From: Apteryx mantelli | Lineage: Eukaryota; Chordata; Aves; Apterygiformes; Apterygidae | DNA: 64,000 nucleotides | Assembly: GCF_036417845.1 (NCBI RefSeq) | Contig: NC_089979.1 | Span: 1,479,424 to 1,543,423 of the forward strand | Direction of reading: 5' to 3' | Shown: in pieces, positions 44,509 to 60,164 of the stretch | Position numbering within the stretch: the first letter of the stretch is position 1 | Layout of the letters: each line of letters starts with the position of its first letter | Made by a program: the position numbers and the translations under genes | Notes under the pieces: generated by a model | What the model saw: only the letters and a program-made list of their open reading frames with translations | The model's database searches: none | What the model was told of the DNA's origin: nothing

Positions 44509-44804
44509 ATTGGGACTGGGTGCAGGAACAGGGCTGGGACCCAGCGCCGCAAGGTGGATGGGGCTACACGGGCAAGGGGCACATCCCCTTGTGCCACTCT
44601 CCCACCTCTGTGCTGGGGCCCAGGGTTTCCCCGGACGTGTCCCACATGGTGCTGCGGTGTGTGGGACAGCAGCCCCTGCGCAGCCTGTGCCACTACAATC
44701 CTGCAGGAGAAAGGCCCCACTGATCAGGTCCTCAAACCCAGGTCTCTGGACACTCAGTACACCCACAAGCCCCCTGAATTGCCCATTACCCATGCCACTG
44801 GTTC

Positions 44805-44884
44805 TTTCTTTTCTTTTCTTTTCTTTTCTTTTCTTTTCTTTTCTTTTCTTTTCTTTTCTTTTCTTTTCTTTTCTTTTCTTTTTT
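44805..44884 (+). repeat. Pentanucleotide microsatellite (TTTTC)n
   Basis: About 16 uninterrupted TTTTC units, an all-pyrimidine tract on the + strand. Confidence 0.95.
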
Positions 44885-47800
44885 GCTATCTATAAATCTG
44901 GTTGTGCAGGAAGGCTTCTGCAAAACAGGTGAGCTCTGGGGTGAGACAGAAGCTTGCAGTCTCCAGGGCTATTGGCAGCACTGAAATATTCATCAAAAGC
45001 AAATTAAGAGAATGTCTTCAGAGCAGCTGGAGTCCAGAGTGCCAGAGAGCCCTGCACACAGCTGGAATCAGGCTCATAGACGAAGCTTTTACCTAGGAAC
45101 AAAGCCCTTCCCTGAAATCAAAACCAAACATCACCTGCTTTGGAGCCAGGCCAGGATATGGGGAATGGGTTTAAGATTTGTTTGGTCTTTTCATCCAGTG
45201 ATTCAATGTAAATATTGCATCCCCCACTGCAGATGCTCTTTGTTGGCCTCGAGGGACTTATTTCAGTTCATCTTAAAGTAATCTCTAATCGATATAAGAC
45301 AAACCCAAATAATACCTGAGTTTATGAGAGATAATTGTTCACCTCGGGAGTTCAGCCAGTTCGACTCCTGAACTGAAATGCAGGTTTTGCATTTTGCGAT
45401 ACAGATTTTACTCTCTGCCGCTCTGCGGATGCCTGAGCAGCCAGCCCCAGCAGGATGCCTGCCTCATGCTTCAGAGGACATCTGAGCCTAGACTTGCTCT
45501 GGAGCCACTCTTTTTGGGCACAGTCAGCTCAGACAGCTTCAGGGAGCGCTGCAGGGGAAGCTTATACCCACATCCCCCTGAGTCCAGACCCCCGCACCTC
45601 CTTGCTGTGTGGATGGGCCAGCACATCCCTCCTTCGCCTCTGCCTTCTGCCAGCATCCACTGGGGGAGCTAGGGTCCAAGTCTCCCTTGCTGTTCCCTGC
45701 CCAGCCCACTGTCTCTGCATCTCATCCTTAGGAGACCCCACAACAGGCTTTGGCCTGGGCCTGGGCCCTGGGCCTCCCCAGCTGCAGGCGAAGCAGAGGG
45801 CACCTCTCCCAGCATTTGACTTCCCGTGACTCCCAGCAACCCAGCCAGGACCCTGCTCTCAGAGCCCCCAGACCTGTTGCTGATAGGTCATGGCTTGCAG
45901 CCATGTGTGGCCCGTTCCCTTGTCTCCTTCCTTCAAGAGCATTGGATTCAGCAGGGCAAACGCAGAGCAATGGCTGCAGGGACATTATTGCGTCCCATGA
46001 GCTGGGTGTCTGCAAGGAGTCAGATTTCTTTCTTTCCCAACCCAAGTCAGAAATTTTGCATTTGAAGTGTTAATGGTTCGCATTTTATACACTGAGAAAT
46101 GTCACATCACTGGCAAGAGCAAGGGTGTCCAGGAAAAGACGTGGCCTGTGCTCCTGTTCCTGCACCAATCTTCCCCACTGCATGGCTGGGCAATCCTACC
46201 ACGTGCTTTTGGGCAACTCTCCCATCGCCAAGGGGCTGCACATTGGTGGGGAGCAAACCGTGATCTAATCCCGTGGAAACTAGTGAAAGCTCGGCTGGTT
46301 GGAATAAAACGCGCTTCAACCAGCTGAAATTATGCACAGAGAGAGTCAAAGGCTGTCCTGCATGATATGACCTGGAAAAGGACTTTGCTACCGATGTGCT
46401 CTCTACCTCAGAGCATATAAAGGTGCAGCAAGGAGGCCCCAAACCAAAATGCAAGAAGGAGAGCGATGCTTAGAGCTAGAGTGTCTCACCTGAGCTTGGC
46501 CGCAGCCACGCAGTGTCGCTAGCCGGCTTCCACGCTGGGGTTGCCACATCTGAGCAGCTCATATCCATCCACCCCACTTTCCTGGGAGAAGGGAGAAGGG
46601 CAGCGCAGGGACCAAGGCTGGAACTGAAAACAGACCAACTCCAGAGAGAAATAGGTCGCTCACAAGGAAGTTTCATCACGGAAACAAAGCACCAAACGAA
46701 GCGGTGGTTCTCCATCTGGGACTGCGTCCGGATCTGGCCAAGCAGCTCTTCTGGGCAGAGCTTTATCCGGCCTGGCTACCAGGCTGAGTGCAAGGTACTG
46801 ACAAGTACTCTGGTTTGTATTACACAGAACTGTCTGCTTGAGCTAATGGGTCTCTTCCAGGCTTTGATCCTTAACTCAAAAGAAAGAGTTTGCTAGAATA
46901 TACCGAAAGCCTGGATTATATTTCAGTAATGAGAAAGTCCTGCCCCATCCCATGCAGTCACTGCAGGTTTACACCTCTGCCTGTGATCTTCCCTCCTGTC
47001 CTAACACTTCTTTGGTAATTGGCTCCAGAATTACAATATTTAAAGACAGCATCATGGTTATTCAGCTGCTGCCACACCAGGAAGGCGGCAGCATGCTGGG
47101 CAGCTCTGCAGTCCAGCCCAGGCTGTGATTACAGGGCGCCTGTCTGCAGCTCTGGCTGCGTGGCCTCCTGAGCACTCAGCCCGGCAACTCCTTGGTGGGA
47201 ACTGCAGCTACCTGCAATTAGTCTCCAAGGTGCCCAGGATACAGCAGGAAGCTGTTATCCTCCCACAGACACCTGGAAGATCTCCTTTAGCCTTTGCATT
47301 TCCCCAGCTTGGCTAATTTTACTGTGAGCCTGACGCCAGGTCCTCCCTGGCAGCCGACTTCCCGGCCGGCTCAGCTCTACAACCGTCACAGATTAAGGGC
47401 AGTGGGTCGGATGGGGACGGGTGGACGTGCATTGGGGTTCAGCCTAGGGGAAGCTTACCCAAGCTGGGTCACCGGCTGCAGCCAACTGGAAGCATCAGTG
47501 CAGCCAGGGTTGCAATTCATCCCCCTGCCTGGGGAGCAAAGCGGAGGGGCTAATCCCCAAACCTCCTGCTCTATGAAGGGACACCGCTGCTTAGGGACAA
47601 GCTATGGGACCTCTTGGGGCTCCTTCCCCTGGAAATCCCTGTCCCCAGGGGACATGGAGCCTCCGTAACCCCAGGTTCACTGGGGTGCCCTGTGGGGCTG
47701 GGACACAGCCATGGCAGTGTCACCTTTGAACAGCAGGGCCCCAGGGCTGCAGTTATAGGACATGTTGGGACTCACCCAGCAGGTAGAAAGGCCAGGTGCC

Positions 47801-50432
47801 TCCATGGGATCCAGCCAGCCACACAACACCCAGCACAAGTTGAAATATTTTTGATACACAGGGTAGGGGGAAATGACCCATTTCACCTCATTGCAGCTGA
47901 GCTGCTTGTAAAGGCCACTGTGGTCTCTGCTCCATCACTCAGAAATGGTCTTGCTTTTATTTTCACCATAGGAGTGGAAGTCTCAAAAGAAATGTTCCTT
48001 CTCCTTCCAGCTCTGCCTGCGAGAAGTTTGGTGACATCGGCGTTTCCCCAGAGCAGCAGTCTCTAGTTGCAAACGCTTCAGCGCCAGCTGCCCATCTTGC
48101 ACATGGAGCATTTTAATTCTCAGTGCCACCAGAAGCCACTCAGCGCTTCAGGGAGCCCTGGATTTAATGCAAGGGGCACTGCTCCTGGGGATATTTGCTG
48201 GCACCGGTGACCTTCCCGAGGCGAGCCCCCTGACCAGTGCAAACCACGCTCCTCTGTGCTTGATGGAGCAGGGTGCTTCTTGGCCAAGTAATTATGTGCG
48301 GCGAGGAGCGGTCGATCCAATTTGCTGCCAAATGTCACTTTGCACCGAGCAGGAGGGGTTGACGTCCCCTGGACACGGAGTGCCGGAGAAGCTTCAGAAA
48401 TGGGGTGCATTTCAGGGAGGAAACGAGAGGGTAGAAAAGGGCAGACGGGAGAGGATGGATGACACCCACGTGGGACCCTCTGGTTCCAGCTCTCCCAAAC
48501 TGGCTGCTAAGACCAGCCAGCCCCAGTCTGGCACTGCACCAGCACCACACCACGTCCTGCTTTGCCTCACACTGCGCAAGCATCAACAAGACCTCAGAGA
48601 TGTGAAGGATCACAAGAGCATTTATTTGGTCCCAGCTGGGATCCATGTTGCTTCTCCTACCCTACGCAAGCCCCCAGGTGATGGGATGGGAGATGGTGAT
48701 AAGCTCCAGGAGGTCAATCCCTGCATCATGCTGTCTCCCCTCTGCCCACCTGGACAGGACCCAGCTGGGTTGTTCCAGGGACAGGACACCGCTGGGGTCC
48801 TCCTCATCAACATGAAACCCCAAAGGAGGTTTTTCCTGAGGGAAGACCTTTGGGAAATTGCTTTTTCTAAGACTTTCTCAAAGGGAAAGAGCCTGTTTCT
48901 CTTCCAGGTCTCACCCAGGAGAAAGGAGGAGGGAGAAAGAGAGAGAAAAGCCATAATATCCTATTACTCCTCAACAATGGGAATGCCATGTCTCTTTGGG
49001 GGGAGAAGGTGGAATTCCTGACCAGCCCTCCCTTAATCCCATCCTTTATCATTTTAATTTAGAGCAGCACAAGGCCCTGCCTTTGCTTAGCAGAAATCCC
49101 AGAGAAAAAGCCAGCTGGAGGGTTTTTGAAACCTTCCCCCACCCACTGGAAAGCCCCACTCATTTTTAATCTCAGATTAAAGTGCATTAAAGATCGTTAA
49201 GCCTTTTCTCGGTGAAATCCTTTTTAAAGAGCATGGCGAACACTTGCATCCGCGAGGAGGGGATGGGGGCTGTGGGGGATGGCTCTGTGCACCCCTTCAC
49301 CCCGCATTGCTGCCTGCTGGAAAGCCTGGGACAGGGAGGGCCCGAAACGCAGGGTGCTGCTTGCTCTCATCCTGCGCGTTGCTCGGCTCGTTCTGCCCGG
49401 CCTGGTGCAACACCACGCAGCAGTAAGATATGCCTGGTGCTACGGTCCCGGCGCTCTGGTGTTTGGGCAAGGCCTTGCTGCAGCACCGGGAATGGGTCTG
49501 GACCAGGCGAAGGGAAGGACAGGTGGTGTCCCTCTTCCAGGAAAACACTGGGACGCTGGAGGAGAGACCTGCCGAGGGTTAGGGGTGTCTCCCAAAGTCT
49601 TCAAGGGCCATGCAGCGTAGGCTCTGCAGCATCAGGGCGCCCCGCCGCGGCTCACGGCTCTCTGACCGGCGGCTGTCCTGCGTGCTGCGAGCCCTGAGTG
49701 GGCTTTGCGTGGAGCAAGCTCTGGCGTCGCTCCTGCAAACCCTACAGAGCAGACCACCCTGGGGACCGCGACCGAGCCTGGCATCCTCCGTGAGCAGCCG
49801 CAGGCCTGGCACAGCAGGGATGGGCACCCTCCCGGTGCAGGGATCCAGCCTGCATGGGGGACACCTCTCCTCCAAAATCAGACGCTCTAGAGTCACCGGT
49901 TATTTATGAGCTGGGCCGTTCTCCTCTGCCTCCTCACCTCCATCTCTCAGCTCCACGTGTTGCGGGCAGTAAATCTGCCGGAGCCCCGGCAAGGGCTGCC
50001 AAACTGTTCGGCCCATCTGCGGAGCAGGAGCTGGGAGGGAGCCGCGCGACGCTGCTGCGGGGCCGGATGGGCCGGGTACCCCAGCCCTCCCGCCGTCTGC
50101 AAGCGGCATCGGGCCGGGGAGCGTGGGAGCCTCTCCATCCACCCACGTGGGGGGTGGCTGGAGGGTACAGACCTCCCGGCAGGAGGCATTTTGGGGTGCA
50201 GGGATCCGTGTGTGCAGACCCCCCCCCCCAATGTGGGATTGGCCCAACTACCTGGCACTGGCCCCTCTGGCCCAAGAGCATCCTCGGCTCTCGGAGGGTC
50301 ACTGGGCCCCCTCCGTGCTGGGGGTGCCTGGCCACCCTGCACCCCGTGACGCCGCGTGGCATCCCGTGGGCTCCGCCGTCCCGGCGGAGCACCTGGCTCA
50401 GCTGGAGGGCAGCCAGAGGAGGCGCAGCCTGG
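44885..50432. other. Intergenic region upstream of GFUS, nothing recognised
   Basis: About 5.5 kb of unique sequence without a recognised gene. The longest open frame is 48,167-49,021 (284 codons, + strand); it has no domain I know and biased composition near its end, and is not called. A CATATAAAGG box near 46,417 and an imperfect 10 bp hairpin near 46,292-46,326 (GGCTGGTTG / CAACCAGCT) stand alone. GC content rises from about 49,600 to the GFUS promoter. Confidence 0.5.
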
Positions 50433-50537
50433 GCGCACACGTGCGTGTGTGTGCGCATAGGTACGTGTGTGTGTGCGCGCACATGCGTGTGCACTTGCCC
50501 TACGTGTACACATATGTGCGTGGGCGCATGCACACGC
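50433..50537. repeat. Alternating purine-pyrimidine tract (Z-DNA type)
   Basis: About 105 bp dominated by GT, GC and AC dinucleotide alternation (GCGCACACGTGCGTGTGTGT, GTGTGCGCGCACATGCGTGT). It lies just upstream of the CpG-rich GFUS promoter. Confidence 0.7.
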
Positions 50538-50589
50538 CAGGAGCCTGTCCGCGGCGCACATCTGCCCAGCTGTGCACATCTGGGCCGGA

Positions 50590-50820
50590 GGTTCCTCTCC
50601 TGCCGAACCCGGGGGGCCGTACACTGGTCCCGGCCCCCCCCCCCCCACGGTGCCGGTGCCCCCCCCCCGGCGGCGTCCCGGGGCGGCGCGGACTCCATTT
50701 CCCGAGGAGCCGAGCGGCGGCGCCCGGTGACGGCGGCGGGGCCGCAGGAAGCGCCGCCGCCGCCGCCGCTACCGACCGCGACCGCCCCGGCCCGCTCCGA
50801 CCCGCAGCGGCGGCGGCAGG
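50590..50820 (+). promoter_or_regulatory. GFUS: GFUS CpG-rich promoter and probable non-coding exon 1
   Basis: Very CpG-dense, with GGACTCCATTTCCCGAGG near 50,690, close to the ZNF143-type motif of housekeeping promoters, and no TATA box. A donor GCAG/GTGGGG at 50,820 would end a 5'UTR exon, spliced to the acceptor CTGCGCAG at 52,267, 11 nt before the start codon. Exon 1 and the start site are inferred from position and splice signals, not from transcripts. Confidence 0.5.
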
Positions 50821-51094
50821 TGGGGCCGCGACGGCGGGAGCCCCACGGCGGGCGGGGACCCGCGTTGGAGGGGGGGGGAGTGGGGGCACTGGGGACCCCC
50901 CCCATATGGGGGTGCCCGGGGGTGTCGCACGTGGGGGGGGACGACAGAGGAGCCCCCCCCCCCCATGGGGGTGCCTGGGAGTGGGGGGGGGCCCCCGTGG
51001 GGGGCGCGGCGGGTCCGGGGGGCTCCCGGGTGGGGGGGCTCGGACGGGGAAGAAGGGAGCCCCTGGGTGGGGGGTGTGTGTGAGTACATGGGGG

Positions 51095-51455
51095 GTGCAG
51101 ACACCTGGGATTTGGGGGTCTCTGATGGAGGAGTGGGGGTGCAGGCGTGGGATTTGGGGGTCCTGGGGGAGCGGGGAGGTGCAGACACCTGGGATTTGGG
51201 GATCCCTGAGGGAGGTGTGGGGGTGCAGACGTGGGATTCGGGGGTCCTGGGGGAGCGGGGGGGTGCAGACGCCTGGGATTTGGGGGTCTCTGATGGAGAT
51301 GCGGGGGTGCAGACTTGGGGTTTGGGGATCCCTGATGGAGGTGTGGGGTGCAGACTTGGGATTTGGGCGTCCTGGGAGAGTGTGGGGGGGTGCAGACTCC
51401 TGGGATTTGGGGATCCCTGAGGGAGGTGTGGGGGTGCAGGCGTGGGATTCGGGGT
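51095..51455 (+). repeat. G-rich minisatellite in GFUS intron 1
   Basis: About eight to nine copies of a 40-45 bp unit built on GGTGCAGACGCCTGGGATTT and GGGGATCCCTGAGGGAGGTG. In the left part, units of 45 and 40 bp alternate, giving an 85 bp higher-order dimer. Strong G excess on the + strand. The long open frames here follow the repeat. Confidence 0.85.
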
Positions 51456-52113
51456 CGGGAGCTGATCCTGCCCCCGCACGCCCGCTCCTCCGGGGGCTCC
51501 GGGGCCGGGGAAGCGGCGGGGCGAGGAGGAGGATGCTCGGCGAGGAAGGCCGCGCTGTGGGGCTGGCTCACGGCTCCGAGGCCCCGCGGGGCGCCGGGAG
51601 CGAGACAGGCCGCGGAGCCCGGCGCAGCGGGGAGGCCCAGCACCCCTGCGTGGCGCGGGGGCAGGCGCGGGGGGTCCGGCCCCCTTCCCACTTCCGCCGT
51701 CGTTCCGGGAGGCCGGGCGGTGCCGTCGGGCGCCGCGTGGCAGAACGGGCGGCGTTTCGCCGCGGCCCCCGTGACCTCCGCGCCGTGGGTTGCAGCTCGC
51801 AGGTGGCGGCGCGAGGACGCGGTTTCGGGCTGCTCCCGGCTCCTGCGAGGCCCCACTTTCATTTTCCATTTTGCCTTTGCCAGCTGGCAGAAGCAGGTAA
51901 AAACCAGGAAAAAAAAAATCCTTCCTCCTAAGCTTGCAATTTTGGGGAATCTCTTGAAATATTCCCTACCCGAATGACCGAGCAGGGCACAGCGCAGGTA
52001 CCGCTGCCGGGAACCTGAGTGTTGCCACCGGCTTGGTGCAGGGGGGCTCGGAAAAGGGGGATTAAAGGGATTTAAGCGTTTGCGTTACCCTTAGTGTTGC
52101 ATTGCCGATTTAG

Positions 52114-55795
<3,682 letters not shown>

Positions 55796-56470
55796 CGGGC
55801 GCAGCGCGGCCGACGCGGTACCAGCAGCACCCGGCACCCGCATCTTCTTCGACTCAGGGTTGTCCTTTGCTGGGGCAGAGGACGGGGGGCTTGGGGTGAT
55901 GGTGGTGGTGGGAGCTAGCGGCATTTCCGAAGACGGAGGGGGACTGGGATCCCAGGTACGCTCCATAGCAGTTAGGGTGAGCAGGACAGGGTGCCGTGCA
56001 GTTCCTGCATGGGTGCAGAGCATGCCCGGGACATCAGGGCAGCAGCTGTGACAAACCCTGCTTAGGGGGAGGAAAAAAAGTAAAAAAAAAAAGTTAAAAG
56101 TAGCATTTTATTTAGAAAAGTAAAGAAAACACCCTGCTCAGGTAGCCCAGAGCCGCCCGGACGTTACTACCCGCTGCTGGACACAGCGCGGGAAGCGCAG
56201 CTCGCGGGAGGTGCGCAGCCCCCGCAGTGGGCAGGAGGGGGGGGGAAGGCTGAGGGGGGGGTACCCGGGGGTCCCCAAAGCCACTGGCGGCCCCAGGGGG
56301 GACCCTGGGGACAAGGTGGTAGCAACCAAAGCCGCCGTCTGGTCTGAGCCTCACCGGCTGCCTTTGCTGCACCCCTCCGTGGGGCAGAGACTGGCGGCTC
56401 CTGCTGAACTCTTAACGGGCTGCGCTGCTAATTACGTGTTATGAGGTGTAATAAATGGGAACGGATGGGG
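55796..56470 (+). other. GFUS: GFUS 3'UTR
   Basis: Follows the stop codon and extends to the first canonical AATAAA on this strand, at 56,450-56,455. It includes A-runs near 56,080. An AATAAA on the minus strand near 56,108 has no minus-strand gene to go with it. Confidence 0.55.
56450..56455 (+). terminator. GFUS: Probable GFUS poly(A) signal
   Basis: AATAAA followed by a G-rich stretch; the only canonical signal between the GFUS stop and the PYCR3 promoter. Confidence 0.6.
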
Positions 56471-56499
56471 ATTCCAGTGCTGGAATCGCAGCGGGGCGT

Positions 56500-56990
56500 T
56501 TGCTATCGCTTTCATCGCATCGGGCGAGCGCCGCCGCCGCCGCCGCCGTCGTCCCCCCCGGCCGGCGCAGCGCGAATAAGGGGAGCGCGTTGCCCCCGCG
56601 GGACGTGCCCACGGCGGACACCCAGCGCAGCAGCGGGGGCCCGGGTGAACCCCCAGCTCCCGAGCCGGGCGCAAACAGCTCGGGTCCCTTGGGGGCCTTG
56701 AGTCATCCGTGTGCACGCGTGTCCCCGAGACGTCCCCGGAGCGGAGGTGTCGCCCGCGCTCGGCGCTCGCACCTCGCTGCCCGCAGCCTGGCTCGGGCCG
56801 CGGGGTTCGGCCACCCGGGGGGGGGGCGGTCACGTGACAGGAGGGCGCGGCCAATGAGGGGGCGGGGACTCGGCGGGGGGCGGGGCCAGCGCGGCTCACC
56901 GGCGGTCGGGGGCGGAGCGCGGGGGGGCGTGGCTAGAGGTCACGTGGGTGCGAGGGGGGCGGCGCGCCGCGGCGCCACGTGGGTGCGGGC
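56500..56990 (+). promoter_or_regulatory. PYCR3: PYCR3 CpG-island promoter with three CACGTG E-boxes
   Basis: CpG-dense, TATA-less sequence. CACGTG occurs at 56,831 (within the palindrome GTCACGTGAC), 56,941 and 56,976, the last only 9 bp before the start codon. A CCAAT box lies at 56,851 and GC boxes (GGGGCGGGG) near 56,860-56,885. Such E-boxes are bound by the MYC/MAX, USF and TFE families; proline synthesis genes are known MYC targets. Which factor acts here is inference. Confidence 0.7.
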
Positions 56991-59900
56991 ATGGAGGCGG
57001 CGGAGCTGCGCGTCGGGTTCGTGGGCGCCGGGCGGATGGCGGGCGGCGTGGCCCGGGGGTTGCTGCTGGCAGGTAGGGCCCGGGGCAGCCCCCTTGGTCG
57101 CTGCCCCACAGAGCGGTGTGGGGGGCACGGGGGCAGCCCCGTCCTGCCTCTCCCCCCCCCCCCGTGTCCCTGCCCCACAGAGCAGCGTGGGGGCACGGGG
57201 ACAGCCCCAGCCTGCTCCTCCCCCCAGGTCTCTGCCCTATAGAGCTGTGTGGGGCACGGGGACAGCCCCGTCCTGCCCCCCCACCCCCAGGACCCCGCCC
57301 TGTAGAGCAGTGTGGGGACATGGGGGCAGCCTCGTCCTGCCCTCCCCCCCCCCCCCCCGTGTCCCTGCCCCACAGAGCAGCGTGGGGGCACGGGGACAGC
57401 CCCGTCCTGCCCCCCCACCCCCAGGTCCCCGCTCTGCAGAGCAGTGTGGGGACATGGGGGCAGCCCTGTCCTGTCCCCGCTGGGGGGGTGGTTCCTGCCC
57501 CATAGAGCGGTGTGGGGACACAGGAACAGCCCCATCCTGCCTCTCCCCCAGGGTTGTCCCTTCCCCATAGAGCAGCGTGGGGGACGACGACAGCCCTGTC
57601 CCTACGCAGAAGCTAGCAGACAGCCCAGACGCTTGGGGTGGAAGGGGGATCTGCAGCCATCCCCGTGGGGTGCCCGTGCTGACCCGTGGGGTGCCCACAG
57701 CCAGCAGCAGTGCAGGGACTGGCAGGATCCAGCCCCCGGCTCGCCTTGCTCCACGTCCCCCAGGCTGATCTCACTGGGGTCGGAGGAGAGGAGCGCGGCA
57801 CTGCCGGGATGGGGGCACCCGCGCTCTCCTGGGGTGCCCCTGCTCCCCTGGGGCTCCCCGGCAGCTATTCACTCTGGGCTCTGCGTTTTCGAAGGGAAGG
57901 TGCCAGCCGGCAACATCCTGGCCAGCGCGCCCTCCGACAGAAACCTGGGCGCCTTCCGGGTGAGTGGGGCCGGCTGAGTCTGCTCCTGGGACCCACAGCC
58001 GTGGGTCGCGATGAGGCAAGGAGGGGCCGCTTGGGTGGGCGCCTGGGTGACAAACTGCCCCGCTCGGCAGCTTGCAGCGGTGGGAGGCACCAGCACCCAG
58101 TGCTGCTCCCCGGCGGGAGGATGCTGGGGTGCCCCACGCTGCGATTTTGGGGTGCCCTTTCCCCCTCACGAGGGTTGGGGTCGTCCTTGCAGGAGTGCAG
58201 CCGAAATTTAGGCAAAGCCTTAGTGGCTTTGTGGCTGAAGCAAGTCCCCAACCTGTGTTCAGTGCACGCAGCCGTGCCCAGCATGTGGGGATGGGACGAA
58301 GGGGCGAGCAGGGGATGCCTCTTCCGAGGGCTGGTTAAGTTGTTTTCCGAGGGTGTTGTAACACGAGTGAAGCCTGGCCGGCCCCTGTGGCCTGTCACCT
58401 CTGACGCGTTTCCGTGCCGCGGGCAGGAGTCCGGCTGCCGGACGACGCACTGCAACCTGGAGGTGCTGCAGGACAGCACCCTGGTGTTCCTGGCCACCAA
58501 GCCCCACGTCCTGCCGGGCGTCCTGCAGGAGATCCGTCCCGCCGTCTGCCCGCACCACATCATCGTCTCGCTGGCCGCCGGCGTCACCCTCCAGACCCTG
58601 CAGCGGGTGAGCGCACGGCTCGGCTGGCTCTTCCCCCCCCCGCGTCTCCCTGAGGGCTGGGTTTGCCCCCAAGGCCTGCACCTATCCTGCCGGCTGGGTG
58701 CCGGGTCAGCGCTCTCCCCCTTTCCCGTGGCCCCAGAGCTTGATGTTTTGCCTTTTTCCTGATCGATTCCTGCTCTAGGGGGGTTTTGAGGGTTGCCTGC
58801 AGGGGATGTGCGTCTCCGTCTCCATCCGGGCTGCGTCCCTTGTGGTTCGAGTCCTGCACCGTGCTTCCTCGCCAGCCCTGATGGGTGATACACGGCCGCC
58901 ACCATGGGGTGCAGCGTGCACCCACTGACGTCTCTCTCCGATGTCCGTCTCTCCCCGCAGTTGCTCCCCGCCGGGACCAAGGTGCTGCGGCTCATGCCCA
59001 ACCTGCCGTGCGTGGTGCAGGCCGGGGCGATGGTGTTCTCCCGGGGCGACGGTGCCGGCGAGCAGGAGGCCGCCCTGCTCAAGAGCCTGCTCTCCTCCTG
59101 CGGGCTCTGCGAGGAGGTGCCCGAGTCCTACATCAACATCCACACGGGCCTCAGCGGCAGCGGGGTGGCCTACGTAAGTGCCCCGGCTCCCGCGCGCTGC
59201 TCCCCAAACCCCAGCCGCCGCCTGCCCCTCGCTCGGTGGGCGCCGGGTTTCCGGCAGGCCCCCGGGACGCTGGCAGAAGCCCGGCGCTCGCGGCTGGCTT
59301 GGGGTTCCCGCTTGGCTGCGCTCGCCGCCTGAGGCTCCTCTCCCTCGCGGTTCGGCCCCCCCAGGTGTACCTGTTCGCCGAAGCGCTGGCCGAGGGAGCT
59401 GTGAAGATGGGCATGCCGGGCCCCTTAGCCAGCAGGATCGCGGCCCAGACGCTGCTGGTGAGTCGGTGCCTTCGCTCGGGGGCTCCCGGCGCTGCCCTGA
59501 CCCGGGGCACCCAACGGGTCCTCTCCATCCCGCTCTGCGTCTCCCCTCCGGCCCGGGCATCCCTTCGCCGTCCCCGCTCTTCCCTCGGCTTTGCGGTACC
59601 TTCTGGCGTCCGATGGAGCCCCGAAGGCCACCGGCTCCCCTGGGGCGCAGAACCATCGACGCAGCCTCGCCGGTGACGGGGCCAGCTGGGAGCGGGACGC
59701 TGGTAGAGGGATCGTGGGGAGGGCTGTGCTGTTTCCCAAGTGGAGTTTGGGGCAGAGCCAGGCTGCATGTCCCCCTGCCTCAGTTTCCCCTCTGGAAACC
59801 AAAGACGAGGCAGCAAGGAGTCTGCAAGGGCACGTTCGCGGGACAGAGGCTTTGACGCCTTGTGCCCTGCAGAAGGAGGTAGGAGATGGGAGGATGTCAC

Positions 59901-60164
59901 GGCCCGTCCCCGGGTGGAGGGGACGGTTTGGCAGGGCCCCGTCGCCCGCGCTTGCCTCCGACCTGCCCTGCGCTCCCGCAGGGGGCGGCGAAGATGATGC
60001 TGGAGACGGGGGAGCACCCGGCCAAGCTGCGCGGCGACGTCTGCACGCCCGGCGGCACCACCATCCACGCGCTGCACCAGCTGGAGAAGGGCGCGCTACG
60101 GGCCACCGTCATGAATGCCGTGGAGGCTGCCACCAACCGGGCCTGCGACATGGGCAAGGACTAG
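56991..60164 (+). CDS. PYCR3: Pyrroline-5-carboxylate reductase 3
   Basis: Reduces pyrroline-5-carboxylate to L-proline with NAD(P)H; the PYCR3 form is cytosolic and in other vertebrates acts mainly on P5C derived from ornithine. Six coding exons: 56991-57072, 57895-57959, 58427-58606, 58961-59173, 59365-59457, 59982-60164; 816 nt, 271 residues (human 274). All introns are GT-AG and keep frame. N-terminal Rossmann motif [12 protein letters not shown] (residues 8-19); [10 protein letters not shown], the nucleotide-ribose segment; [37 protein letters not shown] (170-180); and the P5C reductase signature region DVCTPGGTT (230-238) in the C-terminal dimer domain. No mitochondrial leader, unlike PYCR1/2. 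The ATG has G at -3 and +4; no in-frame ATG lies upstream. Residue pairs such as PSDRN, KPHVLP and CVVQ.GA place it with PYCR3 rather than PYCR1/2. Confidence 0.95.
57102..57601 (+). repeat. Minisatellite, ~63 bp period, in PYCR3 intron 1
   Basis: About eight copies of a 60-69 bp unit built on TGCCCCACAGAGCAGTGTGG, GGACACGGGGACAGCCCCGT and CCTGCC followed by a C-run of variable length. Each unit contains CCCCACAG or CCCCATAG preceded by pyrimidines, which resembles a splice acceptor. Confidence 0.9.

Noticed and set aside
48167-49021. A 284-codon + strand frame upstream of GFUS
   Set aside because: No recognisable domain, no flanking splice or promoter signals, and mixed low-complexity content. 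A chance frame is the simpler reading, though its length is notable; RNA evidence would be needed to call it.
49934-51862. A 642-codon minus-strand frame and a 602-codon + strand frame over the GFUS promoter and intron 1
   Set aside because: Both lie in CpG-rich and minisatellite DNA and show Pro/Arg/Gly-rich repeats; they reflect GC content.
56100-56115. Poly(A) signal of a minus-strand gene overlapping the GFUS 3'UTR
   Set aside because: AATAAA occurs on the minus strand, but no minus-strand exon with conserved coding sequence lies to its right before the PYCR3 promoter.
56455-57570. A 371-codon + strand frame across the PYCR3 promoter and intron 1
   Set aside because: It crosses the true start codon in another phase and continues as the minisatellite; composition artefact.
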